64,000 nt of DNA from Histoplasma ohiense (Eukaryota; Ascomycota; Eurotiomycetes; Onygenales; Ajellomycetaceae). Positions 25,993-37,065 of the stretch are shown piece by piece. The position numbers and the translations under genes are program-made. Numbering within the stretch: the stretch's first letter is position 1; each line of letters opens with the position of its first letter. The stretch is taken from the NCBI GenBank assembly GCA_017607445.1, contig JAEVHH010000001.1, positions 2,604,001 to 2,668,000 on the forward strand, written 5' to 3'. The notes under the pieces are model-generated. The model ran no database searches. It was not told where the DNA came from and worked only from the letters and a program-made list of their open reading frames with translations.

Positions 25993-26627
25993 CTTAAGCT
26001 AGTTACATTTACCTCTATAACCAACCGACCACCGCGTCCGTCCTCTCGGGCCGCTTTAACTAGTTCTGGGGTTTCCAGCGGGGGTCCTAGTTAAGCGCCA
26101 CTGCCCACCCTAGACATCACCATAGCCCAGAGCTTCCAGTTGCCGATCTCGGCCCATTGCCCCCTTGGCCTACCAACCGGCCGTCGTGGCCTTGCCCCGT
26201 GTAAGGGACTAACCATAGGCTTACCCCACCCAAATTACCCACTAATAGTGTTAGATGACCACTAGTGGGCCCTGAGAATAGGGCGCCTACCAGGGTGTCC
26301 TGCTTGGCTTGCTACTACCTCTCTGATGAGGCAGCCAATCGGATGGTTTTTAAAATCATTCCCTGTTGTTGGGGTGGCCCCCTAGATGCCGGGGGCCTTG
26401 GCAGGTGCTAGTATGTATAAGCACTCTATACTCAACCCTCTGTAATCATCGGATCTTGCTTAGATCAGCACTAGTGGCAGGGGGGCTGCATGGCACTAAT
26501 GAGTGTGGCTTCCAGCGGCCACCATCCTCACCACTGCCAAGCGGCACCCCTGTCAGCACTGTCTCACTAGGCTTGGCCTCTGGTCACGGGGGCCTTCATG
26601 GGTAAGAAGTGGCCCAAAATGGGACCT
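25963..26627 (-). other. GC-rich unmutated body of the chimeric insertion
   Basis: About 660 bp with normal GC content and many CpG dinucleotides inside otherwise CpG-depleted DNA. No coding frame or domain is recognised. It is probably the body of a tRNA-headed RNA, or the 5' untranslated region of the LINE, fused to the LINE 3' part. Confidence 0.6.
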
Positions 26628-26708
26628 TGCCAGCAGCAGGATTCGAACCTACAGCACATCTAACAGTGCTATCTTGGGTAACAGTCTTACCAACTGCGCC
26701 ACGCGGGC
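26628..26708 (-). other. tRNA-like sequence (possible SINE-type head with internal Pol III promoter)
   Basis: Read on the minus strand, it has an A-box-like TGGCGCAGTTGG, a canonical B box GGTTCGAATCC, a T arm (GTAGG/CCTGC) and an acceptor stem GCCCGCG pairing with TGCTGGC at six of seven positions including one G-T. Length is 81 nt with a longish variable region. The anticodon arm can be folded as TGTTA/TAGCA, but position 33 would not be U and the D stem is weak, so I do not call a functional tRNA. It sits exactly at the 5' end of the 2.7-kb insertion. Confidence 0.75.
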
Positions 26709-29700
26709 AATGAATTAGTGAATGCTCTGAGTATGTTTCAGAAATATATTAACTGAGCTCTATAAGATCTGCTTGACAAGATCATCTCAGTGTACATAAA
26801 TGATATTCTGATTTTCATCAATGAATCACTCACTGAGCATTGCAAGCATGTACAACAAGTGCTTGACCATCTATATAAAGCTGAACTGCAAGTAGACATT
26901 GATAAATGTGACTTTGAGATCAAGTCTACAATCTATCTAGAATTCATCATCAAAGCTGAAAAAGACATACACATGAATTCTAAGAAAGTGAAAGCAATTC
27001 TCAACTGAGAGACACTAGTCTCAGTAAAAGAGACTAGAAGCTTTCTAGAATTCATCAACTTCTATCAAAGATTCATCAAAGACTTCTTCAATATCATACA
27101 ATCACTGACAGATCTGACTCAGAAAGACATCATATTTCAATGAACTGATGAAGTGAACACAGCATTTAAAAAACTGAAGTGTATATTCACAAGCACTTCA
27201 ATGCTGCAATCATTCAATTCAGATAAGCATACAATTCTTGAAATGAACATCTCAGATTATGTAGTAGATGAAGTACTGATGCAATATGATAATAAAGATA
27301 TTCTACAATTCTGTATCTTTATCTTGAAAAAGATGTCACTCACTGAATGCAACTATAAGATCTACAACAAGAAGCTTCTAGCAATTATACAATGTCTCAA
27401 AAAATGAGAATTCAAACTCATGAGTGTTGAGAGATTTAAGATTGTTATCAATCATAAGAATCTAGAGTACTTCACAATCACTTATAAACTCACTGAAAAG
27501 CATATACATTGATCATTGTTTTTTAGCTGTTTTTCATTCACAATTCATTATCAATCTGAAGTAGAGAATATTCTTGTGAATGTTCTGTCCCACTGAGAAC
27601 AAGATATGCTATCTGATGATTTGAATAATAGATGAAAACACTGAGAGCATCAGTTAATCAACTCTGCAATTATAGAAAGTTCTACACAACCAGATGAACT
27701 CCACATACATATCAATCAGTTTCAAACTCAAGAATTCTCACTCAAAGAATAATGAAGACTAGTGACAGAGATAGATAAATTCTGACAACAAGCTGCTGAA
27801 ACTGTATGAAGCAAAGCATCTCAATTCCTCACAGATGTATATTCAAGAACAAATATCTCAGCATATTTGATCAATGATAACAACTGCTTATGCTTTCAAG
27901 ATAGACAATGAGTTCTCAATTCAGAATCTCTACAAACACAGATCATGTAAGAAATTCATGACTCATCAATGATTAAGCACTCAGAATATGAAATCATGTA
28001 CAACATTATCACTCAAGAATTCTACTGATCAGATATGTTGAAAGACATACATCAGTTCATACACAACTGTGATTGCTGCAGTTCAGTGATGATATGATAT
28101 AAATATTAAAAAGAAATACTGAAGCCTCTATCTGTTCTCAATCAAACTTGATATAATATAGCTATTGATTTTGCAGTTTTCTTATCTGAAAGCAGAGATT
28201 CTACAAACATTCTAGTCATTATCAATCAACTCAGTAAGAGTGTAATACTACAGCTCTGTGACAAGATGAACATCAAAGTAGTTGCAGATGCTTTCATCAG
28301 AAATCTGTTCTATTATATACATAATCTATCTTCATTCATTGTATCAGATAGAGACAGTCAATTCATCAGCACACTCTGAGCCCACATATGCCAATTATTA
28401 AGAATTGAACAAAAGTTATCAACAGTGTATCACTCAGAGACTGATGAAGCTACTGAGAGAATAATATAAATGATAAAGAATATTCTCTGTAAGTTCTGCA
28501 ATTACACACAAGACAACTGAAGCAATCTGCTGTCATATGCTGAGATTGCAATTAACAGTCAAGATTCTGCTACAACAGATATAAACTCATTCTTTCTTTT
28601 ATATAGATACAACTTAGAGATTCTGAACTTCTCTGAGACTCTCTGAGAAACTGTGTACATCTGCAGCTTTATACAGACAGCAGAGAATATTGTGAGCAAG
28701 CTGAAGAAAACTCATGAATGAGCAGAAACTTCAATGATCAGTACTCAGTAAGATTATAAGAATCAAACAAACATCAGAAGAAGTTCTATAATCTGATATT
28801 ATATAAAAGACAAAATCTGACTAGATCTTAAAAACATAAGAATGAATCATCTCTCACATACACTAGATTATCATCACATCAAATATACAGTGAAGAAAGT
28901 GCTAGATACACATAATTATCAACTCAACACTTCATCTGATATTCATGATATCTTTCATACAAACCTGCTTCAATCTGTGGCTGAGAATCCATTCCCCTTT
29001 CAGAGAATCTTCAATTGACAGTCATTCATCATTGTAGAAGAAGATAATGAACTTGAGTGGGAAATCAAAACAATTCTTGACAATAGAACCAATCATCACT
29101 ACTGTGAATATCTTATCAAATGAGTAGAATATGATTGTTCAATCTGAAAACTCACATCTGTCTTGAAGAACACTGCTGCCCTTGACATCTATAAGTCCTC
29201 ACTCACTCTAGTAGAGGGGGATAATGTGATGAGTTAGTATTTATTAGTAATCAACTTACACAATCAACTCTTCTTCTGCATCTGTTTGTTTTTGATTGCT
29301 GTGATTTTATGTAATTCTTGATGTTCTTTCACTCTGTGCTCTGCACTTATATAGTTTCTAACAATTCTTTCATATAGCTTTTAATGTTCTTCTGCTTTAT
29401 GCTCTGTATTTGTATAGTCTCTAATGATTCTTCTGCATAGCTTCTAATATTCTTCTACTCTGTGTTCTGCATTTATATAGTCTCTAATGATTCTTCTGTG
29501 TAGCTCTCAATGATTTCTCTGTCCCACACTTCATATTTATATAGTCTCTAACAATTTTTATACATATCTTTTAATATTCTTTCACTCTGCATTTCACTGT
29601 GAAGTGACTTCTGATATTCTTTCATCTTAAACTTTTCTCTATAAAAACCTCTTTTGTACAATCTTTTCTTCTGATTTCTTTTCTCTTTCTTTTCTTAATC

Positions 29701-29712
29701 AATTTGTAATCT

Positions 29713-29983
29713 TGTAATAGGCGCAACGGAGATATCTATATTAGGAAATAGCTATATGGCGATAGAAGAATATAGAACACGTCAGAATTAATGAGGAGAA
29801 ACATAGTGCACAGCATCATAGACAGCTGTAGCATGTGATGATCATCTATATAATGCTCACTGATATCTGTAGATATTAGAAGATCAGTGATTAGCTTTGA
29901 ATAATAGAGATTGCTACCTTCTTAACATTCTATATGCATACTTCACACTACTCTCATAATTATACCTACAATCATCTCTTACA
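29713..29983 (+). repeat. 5' LTR of LTR-C
   Basis: Starts TGTAATAGGCGCAACGG and ends CATCTCTTACA. Its first 110 bp keep CpG sites that are lost at the same positions of the 3' LTR. Confidence 0.92.
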
Positions 29984-30088
29984 ATTCTAATCACTCATAA
30001 CTTTATTTGAGTGGTCTGTTGTTACACACACCTACAATAAAGCATGCAATGTTAGTTAAAACACACAACATTAGTTAAAACACACAAG

Positions 30089-33000
30089 ATGATCTCAATA
30101 TGTGCAAGATCTTTTGAAAATCAATCTGAATCCTCTACTGCCTCTGATGATCACAATGTGCATTTGCAACAGTTGAATGATCAAATCTGTGAATGAGAGC
30201 AGCAATTAGCTATTCTGCATGCACAACAGTGACTCAACAAGTTGGAAGTGCAGATTCATGGAGATACTCTCATTGAGTCTCAATTAACTCAGAATATCAC
30301 TACAGAACCACCACAAAATCGATCTGTGAACAATACAGATGATGATAATGAAACACCACTGAGATTGAAGATTAAGAACTATTATTGAGAAAAAAATATG
30401 TTAGAATTTAAGAACTATAAAGATCACATATTGACTCTCTTTACACATCATCATCAGTATTATTGAAAGAAAGAACACAAGATAAATGATGCTAAACTCT
30501 ATCTTGATACTCATGTTAAGCAGAAATGATTGAATTTTGTATCATTGTATGAGAGATGTGAAAGAGCAACACTGTTGACTTTTGACAATATGTTATCACA
30601 TCTAGAAATGCAAATTAACAATCCACAGAACCAGCACTGATTGATGAGTCAAAAATTTCAAGATGCAAAGCAACAAGAATAGCAATTGATACACAATTTC
30701 TCTAAATATCTTGAAGACTGGGAATACTACTTACCCTCATATAGTGAAGAACAAAGAATGGATAACTTGTGTAGTAAGATGTTGAAGATATTACACACAG
30801 AACTCAACTATCAAAATCAGAAGCCTCAGAACTACAAAGAGTTGCTTTGAACTCTACAGACTCTCAAGAAAAATATACCAGAGCAATGATATGCTATTCA
30901 CAAAGAAAGATCTGTAATATTCATAGAGAATCAGCATTGTTCTGATAAATCTAGCAACTGTTGAAACAAGAGAAAACAAGAGAAACAAATGAATTTGACT
31001 GAACAAACTAAGAAAGATAAATATAACTGAATGAAGAAGTGTTCTCACTGCTATAAGAAGGGTCATATTGCAAATGATTGTTGAATGTTACATTTCAAAA
31101 AGCACAATCAAGTTCAACAAGCAAAAAATCAGCAATTCCAATCATAGAAACAGCTGCTGCATTGAGAATACAAACAACTAGACTGTGAGATAAACAATTA
31201 TTGACAATGAATACATGAATACTGACAGAAGTGGGATGGTTGATGGTATGGATGCTAGTGAATTCTGATATGAATGTGAACTTTGTGTCTCACATCTGGG
31301 CATTAAAATATTTCTTGAAGGCAGAAGATAAACCAAAAGTAGTGAAAGCAATTGATAATCATAAAATTAAATCATATGAACAACAAAGAGCTGCAATGAA
31401 GATTATTGATGATGAACACATTCTCTGAGAAGGATTCCACCATTTCAAAGAGACTGACATTAGCAGATATGATGTAATTTTGAGCATGTCATGATTGAAA
31501 GCTGTGAACTCTGATATCAACTGGGTGTGAAGATGTTGAATCTATAGAAAAGCATCAAATATTAACCACATGCATCTGAATACTGCTAAAGAATTCACAA
31601 CACTAATTGATGATGGCAATGTTATATTCACTGCTTTATCATTACAAGCTGCGAGTGCAGCAACTGAGTCAAATATCCCAGATGATTATAAAGATTATCT
31701 TGATGTATTCTGAGAAGACATATCTGACACTGAATACACATCTCATGATCATGCCATAGATCTCAAACCTGGCAAGAAATCTTCATATCAACTGATATAT
31801 AACTTATCACCTCAAGAACTCTCTGTCCTCTGAGAATATATTGAAAAAGCATTAGAGAAGAATTGAATACATCCATTCAAGAGCTCAGCAGATGCATCAG
31901 TATTATTCATGCTCAAGAAAAATGAAACCCTGCATCTTTGCATGAATTATCAAGGATTGAATGAAATAACAGTCAAGAATTGATATTCACTGCTCTTGAT
32001 AAGTGAAATACTTGATAGATTAGCAGATGCCAAAATATATACACAACTGAATCTTAGAGATGCATATCATAGAATTCACATACAAGCAAAGAATGAATGA
32101 AAAACAGTATTTTGAACACAATATAGACATTTTGAATATCTAGTCTTATCTTTTGAGCTAATCAATGCCTCTGTGACCTTTCAATCTTATATCAACAAAG
32201 CCCTCAGTGATCTTTTAGATGTATATTGTGTGGCTTATCTTGACAATATTGTAATCTATTCAAACATGCTTGATGAACATGTTGTCCATGTTAAGAACGT
32301 GCTGAAACAGTTAAGGCAATGGAGACTATATGTCAAACTTAGTAAGTGTACATTCCATGCAACAGAAATTGAATTTTTGGGTTTTGTGATTACCACACAG
32401 AGCATTACTATTGAGAAACACTGTGTTGACACAATTCTAGATTGATCAGAACTACAAACTATAAATGAATTGCAAATATTTCTAGAATTTGTCAATTTCT
32501 ATTGTTGATTCATATACAAGTTCTCAATAATAACAGCACCCTTGACTGAATTGTTAAAAGGTTATGAAATGAAAAGAGGGAAGAATAATGCACCTGTTCA
32601 GTTAGACAAAAACTGCAAGCATGCAATTTTGCAGTTAAAAAAATGCTTTACAAAAGCACTGTTGTTGATTCACTTTGATCCACAGTGAAAACTCTGTATA
32701 GAAATGAATGAATCTGATGTTGCAATCACTGCAGTAATATCACAATTAATGAATGATGATCACTGACACTCAATCACATTTTGGTCTAGAAAGCTCACAG
32801 AAACAGAAAGATGTTATCAAATATATGATCTAGAAATGTTATCAATTATAGAAGCTTTCAGACAATGACATCACTACTTATATGATAGCAGACACTCAAT
32901 AACTGTTTTATCTGACCATGTCAATCTTCAGTGTTTCATGATGATGAAGCAGCTAAATGAATATCAGATTCACTGAATGAAAATGCTCTCAGTGTTTGAT

Positions 33001-34672
33001 TTTGAAATAGAGCATCATTCTGAGAAAAATAATCCTGCAGATGTATCAAGTTGTTGCTCAGATTTTGTAAAATATGCAGCTTTCTTGACAGAGCTCTCTA
33101 TTCTGCAAGAGAAGCTGTGTAAGAGGATCTTTAAATCACTAAAGACAAAAGAAAATACAAAGTTAGATCAATATATTCAAATGATGTGAAAAGATCTGCA
33201 AGTTAATGAAAATTGTTGGATGAAGAGATCTGTAGTCATCAATGACAACAATCTCTGCAGAATAAAGAATATATCTGCAGATGAGAATGAGATTACAGAT
33301 GTTACAGAGTTAAATCTAGAGACTCTAATGTCACAGATTCTAACTGTCAAGATATTTGAGTCTGAGACAGTCTATTGCAAAGAAATAGCTGAATCTATCA
33401 TTGAACTCTTACTGCAGATTCAGAATAGAGACATCAACATATCTGAACTTTGCAGAAGACTAGAGATGAGTGATGCTAGTGTAGATAATCATTCAATCTG
33501 AGCAGTAGATAAAAATGATCTGCTCAGAAAAGATGATAAAGTCTATATACTGCAAGACAAAACTGTAAGACATGAAATAATGAAAATGAACCACAATGAT
33601 TCTCAAGATGATCATTTTGAATGTGACAAAATCATTGAAGTGATCAAACACAAGTACTTGTGGCATGATATGAGTGATGAGATTGCAGAATATGTGAGAA
33701 CTTGCAATGTTTGTCAATATGTCAAGATACCACAGCACAAGCTGTATGGGTTGCTACAATCACATTCAGTGTCAGATAAGAAATGGCATACAATTAGCAT
33801 GGACTTTATTGAAGGTCTATCAGATAATAAAAAGAAAAGTCAAATCTATAATGCTATTGTTGTATTTGTTGATTTATTCATCAAATGAATCATAATTGTG
33901 CCCACATTTTCAGAGCTAGATACAGAAGAATTTACAGACATTATTGTATGAAGAATTGTGAAGAACTTTGATCTATCTGTGAACATTATTAACAATCAAG
34001 ATTCATTAATAAATAGCAAGTTTTGATCAACATTGTGTTATCTGCTTCATGTCTGACAAAAATTATCAACAGCATTCCACCCACAAACTGATGGCCAGAC
34101 AGAATGATTGAACCAGATGATTGAATATTATCTTTGCACATATTGCAGCTATCAGCAAGATAATTGGATAGAATGGATTCCTCTGATGCAATGGGTATAT
34201 AATAACATCTTTCATACATCAATAAAAATGACATCATCTGAAGCAATGATCGGCTGACCAACTGAACTTTGCATAGATGTGGAACCCCCAAGCATGAGTG
34301 TGTCAAAATCAGCAATGAAACAAGTGGAATGAATGAAGCAAGTAGAGAACAAGATCTGAGAATGTCTGAAAGCTGCCAAAGCAGCTGAGAAAAAGTATTA
34401 CAATCAGTGTCATATATCAAAAAACTTTAAGATAGAGAATTGGGTAATGCTGCATGCAAAAAATATATCCACCTTGTGACTCTCACTCAAATTAGATCAT
34501 CAATTTTTGAGTCTCTTCCAAATAATTGATATCCACAGTACACAGATGTACAAACTGAAACTCACACTGCAATATAAAGGAATTCATTCTGTATTCCATG
34601 TTTCCCTTCTCGAACCATATCACGCGTGCGACGGACAAATCCCGCAAGCAGAACCGATAATTATAGACGTGT
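30089..34672 (+). pseudogene. gag-pol remnant of LTR-C
   Basis: Starts MISICARSFENQ and can be followed through gag, zinc knuckle, protease region (about 31230-31700), RT, RNase H and integrase to a stop near 34672, with many TGA codons where Arg or Trp is expected. The RT active-site motif reads LDN instead of LDD. The final 60 bp retain several CpG sites (34620-34675), unlike the rest. Confidence 0.88.
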
Positions 34673-34689
34673 AAGACAACAATGACTGC

Positions 34690-35849
34690 TGAATATACTT
34701 ATTCTGCTCAGAGATTAAAAAACAGATCTGCCTCAGCTTGGCCAGTGTCATTCAAGAAATTGTCATCAAAACAAACCTGCTTATTATTCCAGATTTCCTC
34801 AACTGATGAAGCATGATGTTTCAATGATGACTTGAAAGCTGTGATCAGTGATGTAACTACTGAGATCTCATCAATCATCATTTCAGCTGAAGCCTCAGAA
34901 GAACTGTCTCATTGAATCTCTCAGATCTTCACAGTAAAAGATCTAATCACTGCAGTCACAGCACTCTGCAAAACATTAACATTCAAAGTATCTGCATCAG
35001 CAACAATTAGATTCTCAGCAGCATTGATAATCATCTGAGTCAATTCAACAGCATCCACTGACATCTAATAGAAAGTTAATATTATATACTGTAAAAACAT
35101 TTGTTTTGAATAATAACTTACTGAAATGCAGATGTGCTTCATCATTGAGCAGTGCTTGCATTTTTTGCATCAATTCTCAGCAGATTTGCAATGATGACAG
35201 AGGGATGTTGTCAAATGTTGAATACAACAACAGCAATATGCTGCTGCATTTCTTTCTAACACTTCAATGAAACTGTCTGCTTTCTCATCTTCATCTACAT
35301 TATCAGTCAACTCAAATAATGTATCAAGATCTTGACTCAGCAAGGATGACACTGATGTAATAGCAGAATATGAAAACACACTTTCTGAAACACTGCTATA
35401 ATTGAATGCCACACTCTGCTGTGACAATAAATCATCAAAGTTTATATAGAATTCTAGAACTTCATCTGCATTCTTATAGATCTGCATATCAAGTACAAAT
35501 CTCACAATGACAGTTTGATATATGATAAATCTCTCATCTGAAACTTCATCAGAGAGCAGCATCTCATGAAATTCATTGATCAAAGATTAATCAATTTTAT
35601 AAAAACACTCAGACATCTATAATTCATTAGCATCTATAACAACTTCAGTTTAAGAAAACTTACAGCAGCACAACTTCTATTTGATATATGACAGACATGA
35701 CAGTATATCTGTTCATTGTTCATAAAGTAAGAGTATACTGAGGAGTTCTGCAACCTCTTCAGACAACTCAAGCAAATGCTCTCAATGACAGACAGCATAT
35801 CACTCTTCATAGACTTTGAACCAGCAACAGAAACAGCTGATTCTGACAT
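34690..35849 (-). pseudogene. antisense spliced Cys-rich gene carried by LTR-C
   Basis: Opposite to gag-pol, a three-exon gene reads 35849-35664, 35616-35122 and 35064 to about 34690. Both introns (47 and 57 bp) have GTAAGT donors and TAG acceptors, and both joins are phase 0 with the frame kept. Exon 1 encodes MSESAVSVAGSKSMKSD and a Cys pattern (CLSC, then CHVC, then SC) resembling Cys-rich motifs in many fungal hypothetical proteins; exon 2 ends with a second Cys/His cluster (CCCCIQH, CHHC, CKKCKHC). A few stop codons (for example TAA near 35587) of RIP type break it. Function unknown; a zinc-binding nucleic-acid protein is a guess. It may have been captured from the host or be an original antisense ORF of this family. 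Confidence 0.65.
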
Positions 35850-36391
35850 TCTATCATAACTTTAATTAGTATCAAGGCCTTATTCAAAGAAGAAGGAAAA
35901 GCAAAAGCAACAAGAAAGAAAAACAGATGTTGAAGATTGAAATCAATATTACAATAATGATCAAAGAAATTGCAACAACACAAAACTCAACCCAAAATGG
36001 AAAACACAACCACACAATCAAAACTTTGAATTTCACAATAAAAATCATATAGAAAGATACAGTGTACTTTATTTGATAAATTGATGTATTCTTTTTTAAT
36101 AAAAAATTGTTAGTGGTGATGTTGATGATGATATTCAATGAAGTGCAATTTTTGATGTAGAAGTCAAAGAAAAGAGATCAGAAGTTGTGTCTAAATCATG
36201 ATTGAACTGCAATGACACTGAAGATGAAAAAACATTCTTCTGAAACAACAATACTTCAGAATTAACTCTGACAATTAATTCAGTCTGATTCTGTGAATTT
36301 CATACAATATCAACCACACAGCACATATTATGAACTTCACACATCACAGTAAAAAGCCCTGAGAACCAGGTCTTTGAAGAAAGAAGATAAT

Positions 36392-36662
36392 TGTAATAGA
36401 CACAATGAAGATATCTATATTAGAAAATAGCTATGTGATGATAGAAGAACACAGAACACATTAGAATTAATGAGAAGAGATATAGTGTATGATATTATAG
36501 ACAGCTGTAGCATATGATGATCATCTATATAATGCTCACTGATATCTGTAGATATTAGAAGATCAGTGATTAGCTTTGAATAATAGAGATTGCTACCTTC
36601 TTAACATTCTACATGTGTACTTCACACTACTCTCATAATTATACCTACAACCATCTCTTACA
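36392..36662 (+). repeat. 3' LTR of LTR-C
   Basis: Starts TGTAATAGACACAATGAAG and has the same length as the 5' LTR. A purine-rich tract (GAAGAAAGAAGATAA) precedes it. It is more heavily C-to-T/G-to-A mutated than the 5' LTR. Confidence 0.92.
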
Positions 36663-36939
36663 AATCTGTAATTAGAATAGTATCAAATTGTTAATCGAAG
36701 TACATCTGTTACAAAAATCTCTCAAGAAAGATGACAAAAAGATTAATGAATAGAAAGAAGAAAAAGAAATGAAAAAGCAAATCTATATCTATTTCTAATT
36801 CTTCTATACAGACATCTCAGATATCAGCAGTTATATTTCCTTTCTCAACTTCTTCATCTAATATTGTATCTCCAAGTGAGATAATCAATGTGATGGTGAT
36901 GAAATATATGATGAAAGAAATGAGAGGTATGGAAGAACT

Positions 36940-37065
36940 GAATTCAAATCTGCTATTGAATTCAAATCTGTCATCAAATTCAAACCTGTCATCAAATTCA
37001 AATCTGTCATTGAATTCAAATCTGTCATTGAATTCAAATCTGTCATTGAATCTGAATCTGTCTTC
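36940..37065 (+). repeat. 18-bp tandem repeat within ORF A (about 7 units)
   Basis: The unit is close to AATTCAAATCTGTCATTG and encodes NSNLSS or NSNLSL. Unit-to-unit differences are mostly single transitions. It keeps the reading frame, so it is a protein repeat rather than a CRISPR array. Confidence 0.85.

Larger units (their letters stand above)
23986..26710 (-). mobile_element. 2,725-bp chimeric non-LTR insertion: tRNA-like head, GC-rich body, LINE 3' part
   Basis: An 11-bp duplication TGAATTAGTGA flanks it (23975-23985 and 26711-26721), splitting the LTR-B RT; the uninterrupted sequence in LTR-A confirms the empty site. On the minus strand it begins with a tRNA-like sequence (26708-26628), continues through a GC-rich, CpG-rich stretch to about 25963, then becomes AT-rich and encodes the end of a LINE reverse transcriptase (LTFQAMRQLYIACVTSVSDYAVQVWW), an RNase H domain (IYTDGSK, FNAELFAISRAFK, IFSDSQAE, AHMGIYDNEMADRAAKKAT) and a Cys-rich C-terminal region (SLCLDCQLYENPEHLLLLC). 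It ends in a TTA/TAA simple repeat (23986-24004), a typical LINE tail. The RNase H arrangement fits Tad1/I-type LINEs. The 5' half of the RT and the endonuclease are missing. Confidence 0.82.
29713..36662 (+). mobile_element. LTR-C: second-family Ty3/gypsy retrotransposon, 6,950 bp
   Basis: Two 271-bp LTRs (29713-29983 and 36392-36662) with the duplication AATCT at 29708-29712 and 36663-36667. Plus-strand remnants: gag from 30089 with a CCHC zinc knuckle (CSHCYKKGHIANDC, about 31037), RT (32173-32445, AYLDNIVIYS), RNase H (about 32600-33060), integrase with an HHCC-like zinc region (CNVCQ near 33710) and the core HPQTDGQTE near 34090, and a C-terminal HSVFHVSLLEPYH near 34590-34625. All are gypsy signatures and the order RT-RNaseH-integrase is preserved. 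Stops are frequent. Between pol and the 3' LTR lies about 1.7 kb with an antisense spliced gene. Confidence 0.92.
20931..36713 (+). mobile_element. LTR-B: Ty3/gypsy retrotransposon, same family as LTR-A, itself interrupted twice
   Basis: The left LTR is 20931-21464 (534 bp). The right LTR is split as 29225-29712 plus 36668-36713, which also sums to 534 bp. The 5-bp duplication AAAAT lies at 20926-20930 and 36714-36718. Plus-strand content: gag (from 21856, MNYKQFYEHSLHSNAADNN), protease (AMIDSGFLHYTLIDIQ at 22983), RT (23560-23985 and 26722-27010, with YINDILIF), RNase H (27153-27600) and integrase (about 27850-28640). The polypurine tract AGAGGGGGATAA ends at the 3' LTR. Without its two insertions the element is about 6.1 kb and parallels LTR-A in reverse orientation. 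Numerous stops make it inactive. Confidence 0.92.
29225..36713 (+). repeat. 3' LTR of LTR-B, split by LTR-C
   Basis: Left piece 29225-29712, right piece 36668-36713, separated by LTR-C and its AATCT duplication. The right piece (GTAATTAGAATAGTATC onward) continues the LTR exactly where the left piece stops. Confidence 0.9.

Noticed and set aside
26628..26708. Functional tRNA gene
   Set aside because: Acceptor and T arms fit, but the D stem is weak and the anticodon loop lacks the expected U33. It lies exactly at the edge of a retro-insertion, so a tRNA-derived head is more likely.
36940..37065. Possible CRISPR-like array
   Set aside because: The 18-bp units have no spacers and encode an in-frame protein repeat in a eukaryotic transposon.
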